Shown: positions 11,620 to 23,444 of the stretch, in pieces
Numbering within the stretch: position 1 is the stretch's first letter
Layout of the letters: each line of letters opens with the position of its first letter
Source: Morella rubra
Lineage: Eukaryota; Streptophyta; Magnoliopsida; Fagales; Myricaceae
NCBI GenBank assembly: GCA_003952965.2
Contig: CM025852.1
Location: 186,001 to 250,000 of the forward strand
Direction of reading: 5' to 3'
Length of the DNA: 64,000 bases
Program-made: the position numbers and the translations under genes
The notes under the pieces: model-generated
What the model was told of the DNA's origin: nothing
The model's input: the letters and a program-made list of their open reading frames with translations, nothing else
The model's database searches: none

Positions 11620-13838
11620 TCATAAAGACTCGAAAAAATACAGCACGAAGCCAGCTGTAAGCATAAGCAGCAGGGATGGGTAAAATATGATCTGACTCCC
11701 ACTCTCATCACTGGCAGAGGTAGATTGTGAGGGTGGTAACGCGGGGCATGCAAGGCCCTCCGGCCCTTCCTTGCACTCACTGGCAAAAAGGCCAGGAGGG
11801 TAATGTCCATAGATGTTAATGTAGCTGAACATGATTGAAGCACAATCATTTGTTAAATCATTTAACTCATCGGCATAAGGGCAAGCAAATTCCTTGAACG
11901 CTGCACAACACTGTTGAGGTGGGTAATTGGGTCCTTTGCATTGGCTTGTGATGATTGTGTAGTTCAAAAACTCGAAGCTCACAGGGCAAGCTGCAGATAA
12001 CATAAGTAAAACATCATTTGACCACTCATCGCCTTTTTAGGATGCTGTGAAGAACAACGGAATTAATGTGAAAGTTTTTAATTATGCTGGAAAGCGAAAC
12101 TAATTGCCATAGTGCTGTGTTAAGTTTCCTTCACTTCCTCTTTTTTCAGCAGATGCAAACAAAGCCTCACTATGAAAAGGTATCACCTTTAAAAGACTGC
12201 AACAGAACTATCAGCAACTTTTTGCAATCGAACCTAAGGTGAGATCTTTCCTTACATGTTCTCTATTAAACATGCCACATCTTAACTGAAAAACACAGGT
12301 TCTTCCCAGAGTCTTAACAACCAATACACGATTTAGATATCCCATCAGAAGCCAGCACGACACAAAGTCAAACACCTTAGTCACTTGGCACTAATTCAAT
12401 TAATTCCCACATTAACAGGAAACGCAGAAACTAGTAATGATGACAAGTGGGCATGCCTAAAGAAACAAAATTCATTAGTATCTAGAAATAAATCACCGAG
12501 CAGATCAAACAAGCACGCCGGACACCATAAGATGTTTTGTGCGAGTTGCGACACTATGATTTCATATGATCTACCTGAAAACTTGGGGAAAAAAAGGGCA
12601 TACGCTAAAGTTAGAAACTTTGAGTTATCAGATCTCGTACAAATGCATTGTCCGATTAAACCCAGAAAACTTTCTAGAAATAAATCAGTCGTCAAGATCA
12701 ACACCTTTTTTAGCTTGAAGAAGGTTCCGGCCAGTAGACGTCTGAGATTCAAAAATACTATCTGCAATTACATACAATAAACTATTTTCAGGGAAGAAAA
12801 CAAAAAGAAAATGATGAATGAAAAATTACTGAAATAGAGAAGTTTTAGCACAGGGCAAGCTAGCACCTGAAATGAAAGTAGGAGAGGAATTTGAGAGAGA
12901 TCGCCTTTTTAGGATGCTGTGAAGAACAACGGAATTAATGTGAAAGTTTTTAATTATGCTGGAAAGCGAAACTAATTGCCATAGTGCTGTGTTAAGTTTC
13001 CTTCACTTCCTCTTTTTTCAGCAGATGCAAACAAAGCCTCACTATGAAAAGGTATCACCTTTAAAAGACTGCAACAGAACTATCAGCAACTTCTTGCAAT
13101 CGAACCTAAGGTGAGATCTTTCCTTACATGTTCTCTATTAAACATGCCACATCTTAACTGAAAAACACAGGTTCTTCCCAGAGTCTTAACAACCAATACA
13201 CGATTTAGATATCCCATCAGAAGCCAGCACGACACAAAGTCAAACACCTTAGTCACTTGGCACTAATTCAATTAATTCCCACATTAACAGGAAACGCAGA
13301 AACTAGTAATGATGACAAGTGGGCATGCCTAAAGAAACAAAATTCATTAGTATCTAGAAATAAATCACCGAGCAGATCAAACAAGCACGCCGGACACCAT
13401 AAGATGTTTTGTGCGAGTTGCGACACTATGATTTCATATGATCTACCTGAAAACTTGGGGAAAAAAAGGGCATACGCTAAAGTTAGAAACTTTGAGTTAT
13501 CAGATCTCGTACAAATGCATTGTCCGATTAAACCCAGAAAACTTTCTAGAAATAAATCAGTCGTCAAGATCAACACCTTTTTTAGCTTGAAGAAGGTTCC
13601 GGCCAGTAGACGTCTGAGATTCAAAAATACTATCTGCAATTACATACAATAAACTATTTTTAGGGAAGAAAACAAAAAGAAAAGAATGAATGAAAAATTA
13701 CTGAAATAGAGAAGTTTTAGCAAAATTAATAGCACCTGAAATGAAAGTGGCAGGAGAGGAACAAGAAACAGAGAGACCCATCAAAAGGAAGGACAAGAAA
13801 ATTGCAGTGGCGACGCAGAAACAGCGATTCCAGGCCAT
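11620..13838 (-). CDS. LLG1: LORELEI-like GPI-anchored protein (LLG1 type) with a duplicated exon 2
   Basis: Minus-strand exons: 13736-13838 (signal peptide, starts MAWNRCFC), exon 2 in two identical copies at 13577-13633 and 12705-12761, and 11620-11990. With one exon 2 the product is 176 aa, close to the family's usual 165-172. The mature domain shows the eight-cysteine pattern of the family (ACPVSF, SQCKG, QCCAAF, FACPY, NDCAS, SECKEG, LACP) and the signature NYTIITSQCKGPNYPPQQCC. The last ~20 residues (IIFYPSLLLMLTAGFVLYFF) are hydrophobic, as expected for a GPI-attachment signal. Known LLG1 proteins are chaperones and co-receptors of FERONIA-type receptor kinases and take part in RALF peptide perception at the plasma membrane. 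Exon 2 encodes the DSIFESQTSTGRNLLQAKK segment between signal peptide and domain. Both copies keep AG/GT borders and phase 1-1, so transcripts could include one or both (195 aa). Confidence 0.93.
12028..13770 (-). repeat. 872-bp tandem duplication inside LLG1
   Basis: Bases from 12028 repeat from 12900 with a constant offset of 872. Only a handful of differences were seen (for example CTTTTTGC versus CTTCTTGC near 12213/13085, and changes near the distal ends). The unit holds intron 2, exon 2, intron 1 and the 3' end of exon 1. The inner copy near 12870-12895 is a remnant of the end of exon 1 without a start codon. Antisense frames of 131 aa inside each copy are by-products. Confidence 0.93.
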
Positions 13839-16483
13839 ATTTTTTGGCTCTTCTTTGGGTGTGAGAGAAGGGGAGACCTTTACGACAGAGCTAACCTTTT
13901 CTTCCTTCTGCCTCCTTCTAAATCTATTCCTTGTATTTCTTTTGTTTTGTGAACAAGAAAAAGTAAAGGAAACAAAAAGCTTCAGAGAGCTGTTGTCAAA
14001 ACTACTTAAGATTACAGGCGGGCATGTAGAGGAAAGTGGGCCATAGACACCAAAGAAGTTTAGTATTAATTAAAGATAAATAAAGCAGACAAAAGACAAG
14101 ACAGAGGTACGCGTATGGGATTGAAGTGGATGACAGCAGGAAACGCGCGTCAGGACTCTCTCCCTCACTCTCCCTTCAAGAAAGTTTGTGAGCTCCTTTA
14201 TTGGTTTCTCTGTACAAGTGGATATGGGCTGCTTTGCATCAGCCCTTCGGCCTGATAGATTCTACCCTGTTGACCTCGCTTCTTTTGTATTGTGACTCTT
14301 TTGATTAATGGATGATCTCTGAATTTATCCAGCAAAAAAAAAAAAAAGATATGTCCTTCGTGTCAGTGGTTTAAAGTTTTCAAATCCGATATGAAAACAT
14401 ACACATAACTGAACCTGATGGCAGTATCTACGAGATTTCTCTTGTTCCTCCGCAGATATTTCTATTTAAAAGACATCTATGCTTTCATCACAAATAAGAT
14501 AGCAGAATTACATTTATCTCGTATGATGTTTGTTATAGGCAGTGATTCCTTTCAAATTCAGATAAGAAGGTAATTAATTCGAAAGAAAAAAAAAATTACA
14601 ACTTGACACACACCTAAAAACTACACTAAGGAAAAATTTGAAATCCCAACCTCAAGACATAACCATGAGAAATAAAACAGCCATCAATCTTCCCATTTAC
14701 AATTCTCTTCTCTTGCTAAGTTTGACACACACCTAAAAGATGAACGTACACCCAAGATGTAGATAGGATTGAAACCACCAACCAAAAAAAAAAAAAAAGA
14801 GGTACGTTGAATTCGGTGAACATTAATTTATTGCCGGTGGTTTTGGAGGGCACGTTCTAGGGGCAGCCATACAACCTCACAACCAAAAAAGAGGAGAAAA
14901 AAAAACCTGGGGAAACAAACAGACTTGCCCCACCTGCTAGCCTAGTGGGCAGTGCTAAACCAAAATTGGGCATTTTGACTCCACTTCTTAATACATTACA
15001 TTATGAGATGGAGAAAAGAAAAGAAATATATCATTTTTACAGATGGACTGAACTGAGTCCGACTCCCGTCCACCAAAATTTAATGTTTCCCTTCAAATCT
15101 TAGTTTTGCTTCAATTTCGTCATGCCCTCCAAGTTGCTGACTCGGCAACATGTCAACTAAATTGCCTGTCTCGCCATTTCGTGTTTGAAGATTTGCATCC
15201 TTCTTGTCTTTGAGTTCATCCATTCACGGGGCTTTCACGCAGATCAGATACAAGTCCCGTACAGGATATGAGTGTATTCAGCCCGAGTAGAGAAAACGAA
15301 AGAAGAAGATGAAGCTCTAAAGTAGCACATTTCCTGAAATTTTCTTTCTTTACATTGTTCTAGTGGTGGGAGAGGGAACAGCCCATAACGCTTAGCCCTA
15401 AATTATGATATCAAGTACTCACAAGTCACAGTAGGGGAGAAAAGGGGTATTAAGGGGGACAAAAGAAGTGAAGTCTTCCCCAAGCCTCTTCCAATTATGT
15501 CCGGACAGTCTGCAGCGGGTGCGTAACATATGGTCTGCTCAGAGAGTATAACCTATGCTAGTCGCCTCCTTCTACTCTTTTGCTTTTAAAAAAGATATAT
15601 GTACTGCTATCGAGAATGACGCCTCAATGGCATACTTGTCTACCTCGACCTCCTTTCTGCACATTTTACTTCATTCTCCACCCAATCTTTCGAATGTTCA
15701 ACACAACAATCTTCTTCGCTGCAAGAGACCAAGAAACTTCAAACTCAGCTCAAAAAAACCATGATACAGCGTTTAAGGTTGGAACACCACAAAAACCAAT
15801 GCAATTTTCCTGTTAAATAGAAGAGCAACCAGTTGAATTTCTGCACGGACTCTTTAACATAGTGAGATGTCACTTCAGCTTATGTAATGATATATGTTAA
15901 TCAGGGATCCGAATTCTTTACAATTTTTTACTTGAATTGCACGGTACAATTCGGAGAGAGACAAAATAAGTAAACCCTACATTATTTAATATTACTCGTG
16001 TAAAATTTCGACAGTATGAGCCTTACAATAGGATATATATATTGTGTCTATCTCTCTCCAGAATATTGCAGAATATCCTAGTCTCATTAATCAGTACTCG
16101 CAATGCTAAGGACACATGTTTTCCATATTCGAATCATAAGAACCGTGAGATTCCTACCTCAGTTCAGAGATTCTGCACCTTGGCAGTCACACATTAGTGG
16201 AAAAATGCTTTTTGTCAAAATCACCATAACAAACTGGACAACAAGGTGTTATTCCAGATTCGCAGAGTTCCCATCAGGCAAGATAGCAGGACGGAGAAGA
16301 AGAGGAAAACATATAAAATGGTAAATAAGGTAAGAAAAATGACGAACCCCTTCCCTCAGGGGCTTGAGGTTGAATATGGCATAATTATCACTACATGCAT
16401 AGGGCTCCCACTAGCTAAAAGCCCCAGAACTCCTGCAGCATGCCCTAATGATGTTCCAAGACGAGAATATGATGAAACCTAAT
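13839..16483. other. LLG1 5' flank and SFH 3' flank
   Basis: An intergenic stretch of about 2.6 kb. The first ~300 bases should hold the LLG1 promoter and leader. The rest is AT-rich with oligo-A runs (near 14336, 14590, 14787) and small unsupported frames. One retroelement-like tail is listed separately. I see no further gene. Confidence 0.5.
14140..14348 (+). mobile_element. Possible non-LTR retroelement 3' end with poly-A tail
   Basis: A segment ending CTTTTGATTAATGGATGATC...TTATCCAGC followed by about 14 A residues, in the plus orientation. In plants this type of ending is common in truncated LINE 3' ends. No reverse transcriptase frame remains. A target-site duplication could not be defined with confidence. 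It could also be a processed transcript fragment. Confidence 0.35.
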
Positions 16484-19400
16484 TTAGTAATACAACTTAA
16501 CCCTCATACTTACATGAAATTTAGACTCCCGTACTTCTTCTAGGAGCTCAGCAATCTCTAGTTGCTTTACCACAGTAGAATGTAATACCTGTAACAATAA
16601 GATGAATGCAGACAATATTGCCATCACTGCAATCATGACTTCACTTTTACATGACTAAAACTTGAGGAACGAACCGTACTTTCTTTGTTTGTTCAAGGTC
16701 AGCCTCAACACACTTGATCCTGTCCAAAGATTCCATAAGCATTTGCTCTTTTTCTAAAGGAATGCCAGCAGGCTTGCTGCTAAACTCTTCAAATACCTTT
16801 TCCAGTCTCTGAATACGCTCTATGCATGGAAGGACACGGTCTTCTTCATTCAGAGCTTCAACAGCAGCAGAATGACCATTGATGTTGTTTTCCATGACAG
16901 TAGATGGGTCAACATTATTCTGCCTTCTCCAGACCTCAAATTGCAGAGTATGGAAGAATGCAACTAGTCCGATCAAGAAAGATATCAATGCCTTCACAGC
17001 ACATTGAAAATCAGTTCTCCAAACTTTTTCCTTAACAATATTGAACCACCGGTTGACTGGAGTACCTGATGGGAAACATCAAAGAAACAGATAAATCCCA
17101 TGAGCAGGGATAATAGTGATACAGTCAACAGCTATATGGTGACAACCTATATGAGCCATTGTCATGCCCATCAATCATTTTTTACGAATATTCATTTATT
17201 AGCAGATGTAAAATAAACCATATGTTATATCCTGGACAAAAACTAAAAATGATTCTCATAATAGATTATATTACCAAGTCCTTCCATATTTGAGGTTCCC
17301 ACACGAGGAGTATTGTGCTCGTCATCAATTTTAGGTGGTTGATCCTCACAATGTAATTCTCCCAGTTCACTTCTCACAGCTTTCTCCACCATGGAAAAGT
17401 CATCATCACAACTCAAGTAGCCAATTGCATCTGATGCCTTGACCTACATGGCAATAGGAAAACACACACAGTACGTGAATACATATCTAGAATAATTTAC
17501 CATCCCCATCAATATGTAGTGGAAGGTTTACAACTCACTTCTTCATGAACTGGGGCCAAACGAGGAAATGTGGAGCTCTTTCGTCCTACCGGAGAACAAG
17601 GATCATCAATATCTGATCCTGACTCTGCTGTTGATGTATCACTGCATCTTCCCTGAATTTAGAAAAGAAGAATGAAAAACAAAAGAGGTATTTAGAACAA
17701 CATATATCAATGAGTTATCAAATTACTTCTGCCAATGAAACTAAGACTTGCCTTCAGTGGGAGGTTCTTAGTATAAGTGTCAACTCTCTCAATTGAACCT
17801 TTGGTGATTTGTTTGACAAATGTTGCTTCCGCATAATGTACAAGCTAAACATGGGAAAACAAAATACCCAGCTCAACAGAAATTTCAATCCTAGAAAAGA
17901 TTCGATGCCTAAAATGGACTATCGACTCAACATATATCATGCCCTAAGGGATAAAAATACTAAAATCAAGAAAAGTCACTCTCGAAAGAAAAGGCTTACC
18001 TTCATTATATCAGGATTATCCCATGGGCCTTTATTAGATCTAAGGCACCCTCCTTCTGTGGAGCACGAACACGAACCACCCAAGAAGTCTGGCAACTGAC
18101 TGAAAGCAAAAGAGTCTTAAGTAATTAATGAACACATAGTGACTTTTGAAGTAGACAGGATGAATGGATGATAGTTACCTCGAATCTATGACTTCAAGTA
18201 GTTTAGACAATGACTTGGGTTCAAGAACCTGGTATAATAGGATATAAATATCAGTCTAGGCTTCAGGAAGAATAAAATGAGATTATCACCACAACCAATA
18301 TCTTATACCTGTATCTTTGCAATCGTCTGTGTATCAAGAAACCTCTGTGCAGCAGGCCAAAGCATCTTTTTGAAGCCGGGGCCAGCATTGACAATGTACA
18401 TTCGATGTAACGTCTGTACATTTCTGGAAATAATTACTAACTAATATGAAATTGGTAAATAAAAAAACACTTGGAAGACTGCAATACCTCGGGGTAGTAA
18501 CTGTTGTCAATTTTGGTCAAGGCAGCCAAAAGACTTGCAGCAGTTGGGGTGAAATTCTTAATGCCCTGGATTTAATGTAATTATCAATTGCCAATTAAAA
18601 TCCCGCAGAGAAGCAGTTGCAAGTAAAACAGCCAGCTATCAGTAGAATAAAGATATTTTGCAGTTTTTCTATTTAATTTAACATAATGAGTCTTCCATTC
18701 TTGTCCAAATCTATTAACAGTGTAATCCAGTGCACCCAAACATGGTAACATGATACTGGTCTGTAAAGCACAAAAGCCAAATTCAGATCTGATTGAACTC
18801 TTAAAGGTACACGCACAACACAAAGTAGCAATCAATTATTGCCCCCTAACAAACTCCAAGTTTGCTGAAAATTTTCCTGACCAAACTCAATTTTACAAAG
18901 CTTTTCTATGTAGAAGTCAACATACCAAGCCCTGCACATCTAAAATTGTTGTCGTTGAACAGATCCGCCTCTTTGCTGCAATCGAACAAGCAGGAAATTT
19001 CTCCTGGAGAGCCCTTTCGAACTCTTGGACATGGTACCTTACGTATCGATCTATTGTCGTAATGCGCATGAGCTTACTTGGATGAGCTTTCCCAAGCCTC
19101 TCGATGTAAACTGGCCTCCCTTCCTTGTCAACTCCATGGTACCCTTGGGGGTAATAGTGTAAGACTTCTTCCAGCTCTTCAAATTCAAAATCCTTCATAT
19201 CAATTGGTTCAATATGGTTAATTACCCACTGCACTTACTGAGAGTAACGTAGTATCTCCATTTTATGAATTCTGATTACAGAGGACGAGTAGAACTCGCA
19301 TACAACTATATTGTTTTCCAGGCATATGGTTTGCTTGTCCTTTTGGCAGTAAGATTTTATATCAACTACGAATTTGGTTAGAAGTTGGTAATTGCGAAAA

Positions 19401-20451
19401 TGACAGGATAAGTTCCTCCTATTTTGAACTGAACAATAGCATTCTATAGAACCAATCTGCTGGTGGCATTGTCTTACATCATTACCTCCAAAATGGTGTC
19501 CGTTCCATATTCTTTTCTCCAGTTGAGCATTTCTTCCCACATCTGGATTGTTTTCTCAATGTTAAAATCTCTAGCTTTCAAAAATCTGCCAAGAATAGAT
19601 ACAGGATTACTACGCAGAATTCATTTTTGGCTTGGCCATCTAAAACGGTGAATCTGTTCAACAAAAGCAGCCAGTTTTATTGTAGAGACAGGACTACAAC
19701 TCAGAATGCATATTTGGCCTCAGCAGTACAAAAGTTGAAACAATTCAACCCAAGCAGTCAGTTTAATCATCTAACACACCACACATTGAAAGATACAACT
19801 GACCTCAACAAAGTATGATAGTCATCATGCCTAGGAGGCAACAAATCCCTTTGAAGGAGCTTTTGACGCAACTCAAAAACAGCACACTCCTCTTTTGCAT
19901 CCCGTACATCCTCTATTGAAACAGGTGGAACCCTGTAATCAATTTTCCTTTTCCCTCTTTTCTTTGATCTTAAGGTTTCCAATTTTTGAATCGGAGTTAT
20001 CAAAATCTGTCATGAAACCGCAGTCCTTCTAGGCCTTCAACATAGAGTGAGAAATCAAGACATCAAGTGTATACCACTGATTCCACAACCATTCCTCTTG
20101 AAGGCATCATAAGCCATCCAATTTTTGATAGCAAATAGCATATATATCCAAGAAATTAACGAGCAAGCGTACCTGACATTTCAGACCACCCCAGTCTCAA
20201 GATTCAGAGGGTTTCAAGCATCTGCTCTATAATTTCATCATGAAACCCTGTCTTCTAGGCTTCCCAAGCAATTAAAGGAGAAAATCAAGGAAGTGTATAC
20301 CACTGATAATTGCATTAGTGTAAAGACTCAATAAAATCTTTAATCTGGAACCGCTTTTTCAATTAATCAAGCATCATAAGCCATCCAATTTATCAAGTGA
20401 TAGCAAATAGCATATATATCCAAGAAATTAACGAGCAAGCGTACCTGACAT
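16484..20451 (-). CDS. Sec14-like phosphatidylinositol transfer protein with nodulin domain (SFH family); 5' exon frame broken
   Basis: Minus-strand exons: 20445-20451 (ATGTCAG), 19804-20006, 19486-19585, 18926-19192, 18488-18565, 18309-18413, 18179-18228, 18000-18099, 17752-17844, 17539-17652, 17275-17443, 16680-17065, 16484-16588, about 590 codons. The CRAL-TRIO/Sec14 core is clear: [97 protein letters not shown]. The C-terminal part has a hydrophobic segment ([16 protein letters not shown]) and a coiled-coil-like region, as in nodulin-domain SFH proteins, which present phosphoinositides at membranes. From exon 3 onward all phases agree. Exons 1 and 2 do not: the frame through [12 protein letters not shown] runs into a stop, whereas the conserved [14 protein letters not shown] frame is offset. 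Intron 9 has a GC donor. The last exon also contains a possible GTAAGT donor at 16513, so the true C-terminus may differ. Confidence 0.88.
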
Positions 20452-20470
20452 TTCAGACCACCCCAAAAGG
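19995..20470 (-). repeat. Diverged tandem duplication around SFH first coding exon
   Basis: Two noisy copies of a segment of about 230-250 bases. Shared blocks: GTGTATACCACTGAT (about 20067 and 20296), CATCATAAGCCATCCAATTT (about 20105 and 20371), and an almost identical stretch from AGCAAATAGCATATATATCC to TTTCAGACCACCCC (20130-20190 and 20403-20463). Each copy carries the 7-nt first coding exon ATGTCAG followed by GTACGC (minus strand; 20445-20451 and 20173-20179). Spacing between blocks differs by small indels. Confidence 0.8.
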
Positions 20471-22271
20471 AAGAGTCTCAACCCCAAGATTCAGAGGATA
20501 ACCACGAATCCAGAGCAAGGCGACACGCATAAACTCATGCAGTTTTACACTGTCGACAACAGAAAGCAGCTTTAAGCATCCAAATTTCAAATCTGGGACA
20601 TCAACTCCGTTTCCTTTTTTAATCGGGATAAGTACATCAAATATGTTGTATATATTTGGCAATGGATCATAGTTTAACAAAACAATGACTAAGTTCTCAT
20701 TTGAGTAGGAGCCATATAAATCAGCGTTACGTCTTCTTCGAATGATAGAAGGAACCAAATTTCTAGTGATTTGTGGCACTTTTCCTTAGTAGTGGAAAAG
20801 AATAAAACTTTTTCAGTTTCCAGCAAAACCAACAACTATTTTTCCGCCCAAAATCTCTAGAAAATCAAATCATCTCACAAGAAAAACCATAACTTTTTCA
20901 CTTCTTCTCGTCGCTCTCAAGCTAAGCAAACAAATCCTTTCGGTTTACCGCAACGAATCCCATAAATTCTGAAAATCCAATCGACCTATATTTATAAAAG
21001 GGAAAAAAAAAAAAACGACGTTCAATTAACCACCTTTCATGGTTTTTCACTTCCTTGTTGTCGGAGCTATCTCAGTTAAAATCTAACTGAAAAACAACGT
21101 GGCCGAGAAGGGATACCTAAATAAAAGAACTCCAAGCCTCAAGTTCGGAAGAAAAAAAAAACTGCTGATAATAGCTCGAAACGAATGCAACATAGCGAAG
21201 CCGTATCACATTTAGTACACGGTGACGTAACGGTCTCCACTAACTTCAAAACGCAGTAAATCTGAACAATGCCGATTAAAACGACTGGTAGATCTCATAT
21301 TAAAACCATAGCAGAAACAGAGCAATAGTGAAACGTTATGTGAAAACGCACCGTCCATGAAAACCGCGATTGGAGAGCTGGATCACAATATCTGAGAGGA
21401 AGAATAAGATTGATTTTCACGAGCCGGAGAGCTCCACTGGAAACCGGAGCTGAATTGAACAACCAGCGATGAGAGTTGCAAAAGTATTTCCCAGAAACCA
21501 AAAAAAAAAAAAGAATTTTCTCGAGAAAAAGGACTGGAGTTGTGCGAGCTAGAAGCTACGGGAGGAGCCTGGAAAAGATCTGATTCTCGGTATGTTGTAA
21601 ATATGCGCTCTCCCTCTCTCTCCCCCCCTCTACCACTCTCTCTCTCTCTCGCTTTTTTCTTTTAATTTAAAGTAATTTATTTTGGTTTTTGGTTTTTTAT
21701 GGGTCTCGCTCTGGCTTTCGCTTTCTCTCCAAGTCGAAGGTGGAGAGGAAGAAGGTTCCAGCACTCCCCACGCCAGTGTGACCTTCGCAGCTTATTTGTC
21801 ACCGTTTTCTTGAGGATTTCCATTACGTGTCCGTTGCTTCTTTAAATGAGTACTCCAAAATTGAAATCCAGCAGTAAATTAGGCCGACGCTGACGTGTGT
21901 CGGATATTCCTTAATATCCTCAAAAAAAATAAAAAAAAAACTCACTATTCAAACTCTTCCTAATATCACGATTATGAGGGTTGATAATTTTACCGGTAAA
22001 GCTAATAAATCTTAACCGTAAAGCTAACAAAGGTCACCTTTTTCTCTGCCAAAGGGCACTCTTTTTTTTTTTTGGTTTTTCAGAGCTCACCGTGGAGAAT
22101 AATTTTGTGACACTTACATGACACTCGATGTTTCCTTTGTGTAGCATAATATGCAAACCTAAATTCGAATCCTAATGTCGTGCGAACAATTTTTCGACTT
22201 AATTAATATTTAAATTATTGAGACGAAGTATAATAGATTTTTATTGTTACTGAGAATAGATATTTAATTTT
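20452..22271. promoter_or_regulatory. SFH 5' leader/promoter region
   Basis: This is the 5' flank of the SFH gene. A CT-rich microsatellite-like tract lies at about 21607-21652, a common element of plant core promoters and leaders (reading GA on the gene strand). A 108-codon minus-strand frame ending at 20453 lacks recognisable features and overlaps the leader. Nothing else here is supported as a gene. Confidence 0.4.
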
Positions 22272-22650
22272 GGAGAAAATACACTTTTCACCCACAAACT
22301 ATCGGAGTAGTGACACATTGCACGCAAACTACCATCTTTAAGACATTGCACCCTCAAATTACCAATGTTATACATTTTGCACCCTAAACTACCCACTTTG
22401 ACACATTACACCCTCCAACTATTAATATTAAACACTTTGCACCCTCCATTTGACAATAATACCTTGAGAAATTAATGAATTGACAACAATATCTAAAGGC
22501 ATTATCGTCATTTTAGTTTAAAATTTTAATAAAGGGTGTAAAGTGTTAAAAATTAGTAATTAAAGAGTGTAATGTGTCAAAATTAATAATTTAGGTGTAA
22601 AATATAAAATATATAATAATTTGTAAGTAAAAAGTGTATTTTTTTCTTTA
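22272..22650. mobile_element. MITE-like fold-back element
   Basis: A segment of about 380 bases whose two halves are imperfect reverse complements. The left end GGAGAAAATACACTTTTCAC pairs with the right end GTAAAAAGTGTATTTTTTTC. Internally, repeats such as GACACATTGCACCCTCAAA and ACACTTTGCACCCTC on the left are mirrored by GGGTGTAAAGTGTTAAA and GAGTGTAATGTGTCAAA on the right. It has no coding capacity. Long fold-back structure with short terminal inverted repeats fits a non-autonomous DNA transposon. I could not fix the superfamily or target-site duplication. Confidence 0.7.
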
Positions 22651-23444
22651 ATTTTTGTCCAGAGTAGTATTGACAAGATTCGACCCATTTGGCCTATGTT
22701 TATGGATGGGGGATTTTGGGTGCACTGTTTTTGATGACAGAAAATTGGAAGTATGTGATGAAGGGAAGAATGTCGCCCATAAGCTAAGTAGGCCCCCACC
22801 ATCCCTGCGGTATTCGTTTCCTAGTCCTTAGGTGGAAGCAGAACAAAAGAGAGTTTGTACGAAGGCAGAAGAGTAGGGCTATGAGTAGTCTCCAATTGAG
22901 GTCCGTTTTTGGTAGAGTACCTAAACTGACGAGCTACATAGGCTGGTGGTTGGCTCGAGATTTCAGGATAGATACCCTTCCTTGACCCTATTGCTAGCTT
23001 TTGGAGGTTTGCCAGGAGCCCACATGCCCAATTTTTTTATTTTTTACTATCTATGCGTATATGTATATGAAGCAATGCATATGTGCTTCAAGAGTCAACA
23101 CAGTTGGGTCAATCTGTTGCCGGTTGGGCAGGTAGAAATTGATCAACCACCCACTCATTTTACCCAAATTTCCACCGAGCACAGTGTACAGAACCTCCTT
23201 GGACTCTGTAACGAAGACTTCAATTCACTATCGACGTGGCTGGTGGCTGGGCGCAAGAAGACATAACGAAGGTGACGTTTTTGACTGAAATTTTTGTCAT
23301 TTTCCAACCGTAATTTTATCTACAATTTGTTTGTGATAGAGGTTGACACGGAATGGCAATTAAAGGTTGGCACGTTTTCCTGGATACAACGCAGCAAAAC
23401 TTACACCAGTTGGGATGATAATGCCATCATTGTTATACGATCAA
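22651..23444. other. Intergenic DNA left of the assembly gap
   Basis: About 800 bases with no recognisable gene. A 106-codon plus-strand frame (22946-23266) shows no domain and has low-complexity stretches. The sequence stops abruptly at the N run. Confidence 0.5.

Noticed and set aside
12385..13652. Two identical 131-aa plus-strand ORFs (12385-12780, 13257-13652) and antisense partners
   Set aside because: They lie over LLG1 intron sequence and exon 2 on the wrong strand, have no domain, and are identical only because of the 872-bp tandem duplication.
20453..20779. 108-codon minus-strand ORF before the SFH start
   Set aside because: It overlaps the probable SFH leader, has no recognisable motif and ends exactly where the leader runs into the first coding exon.
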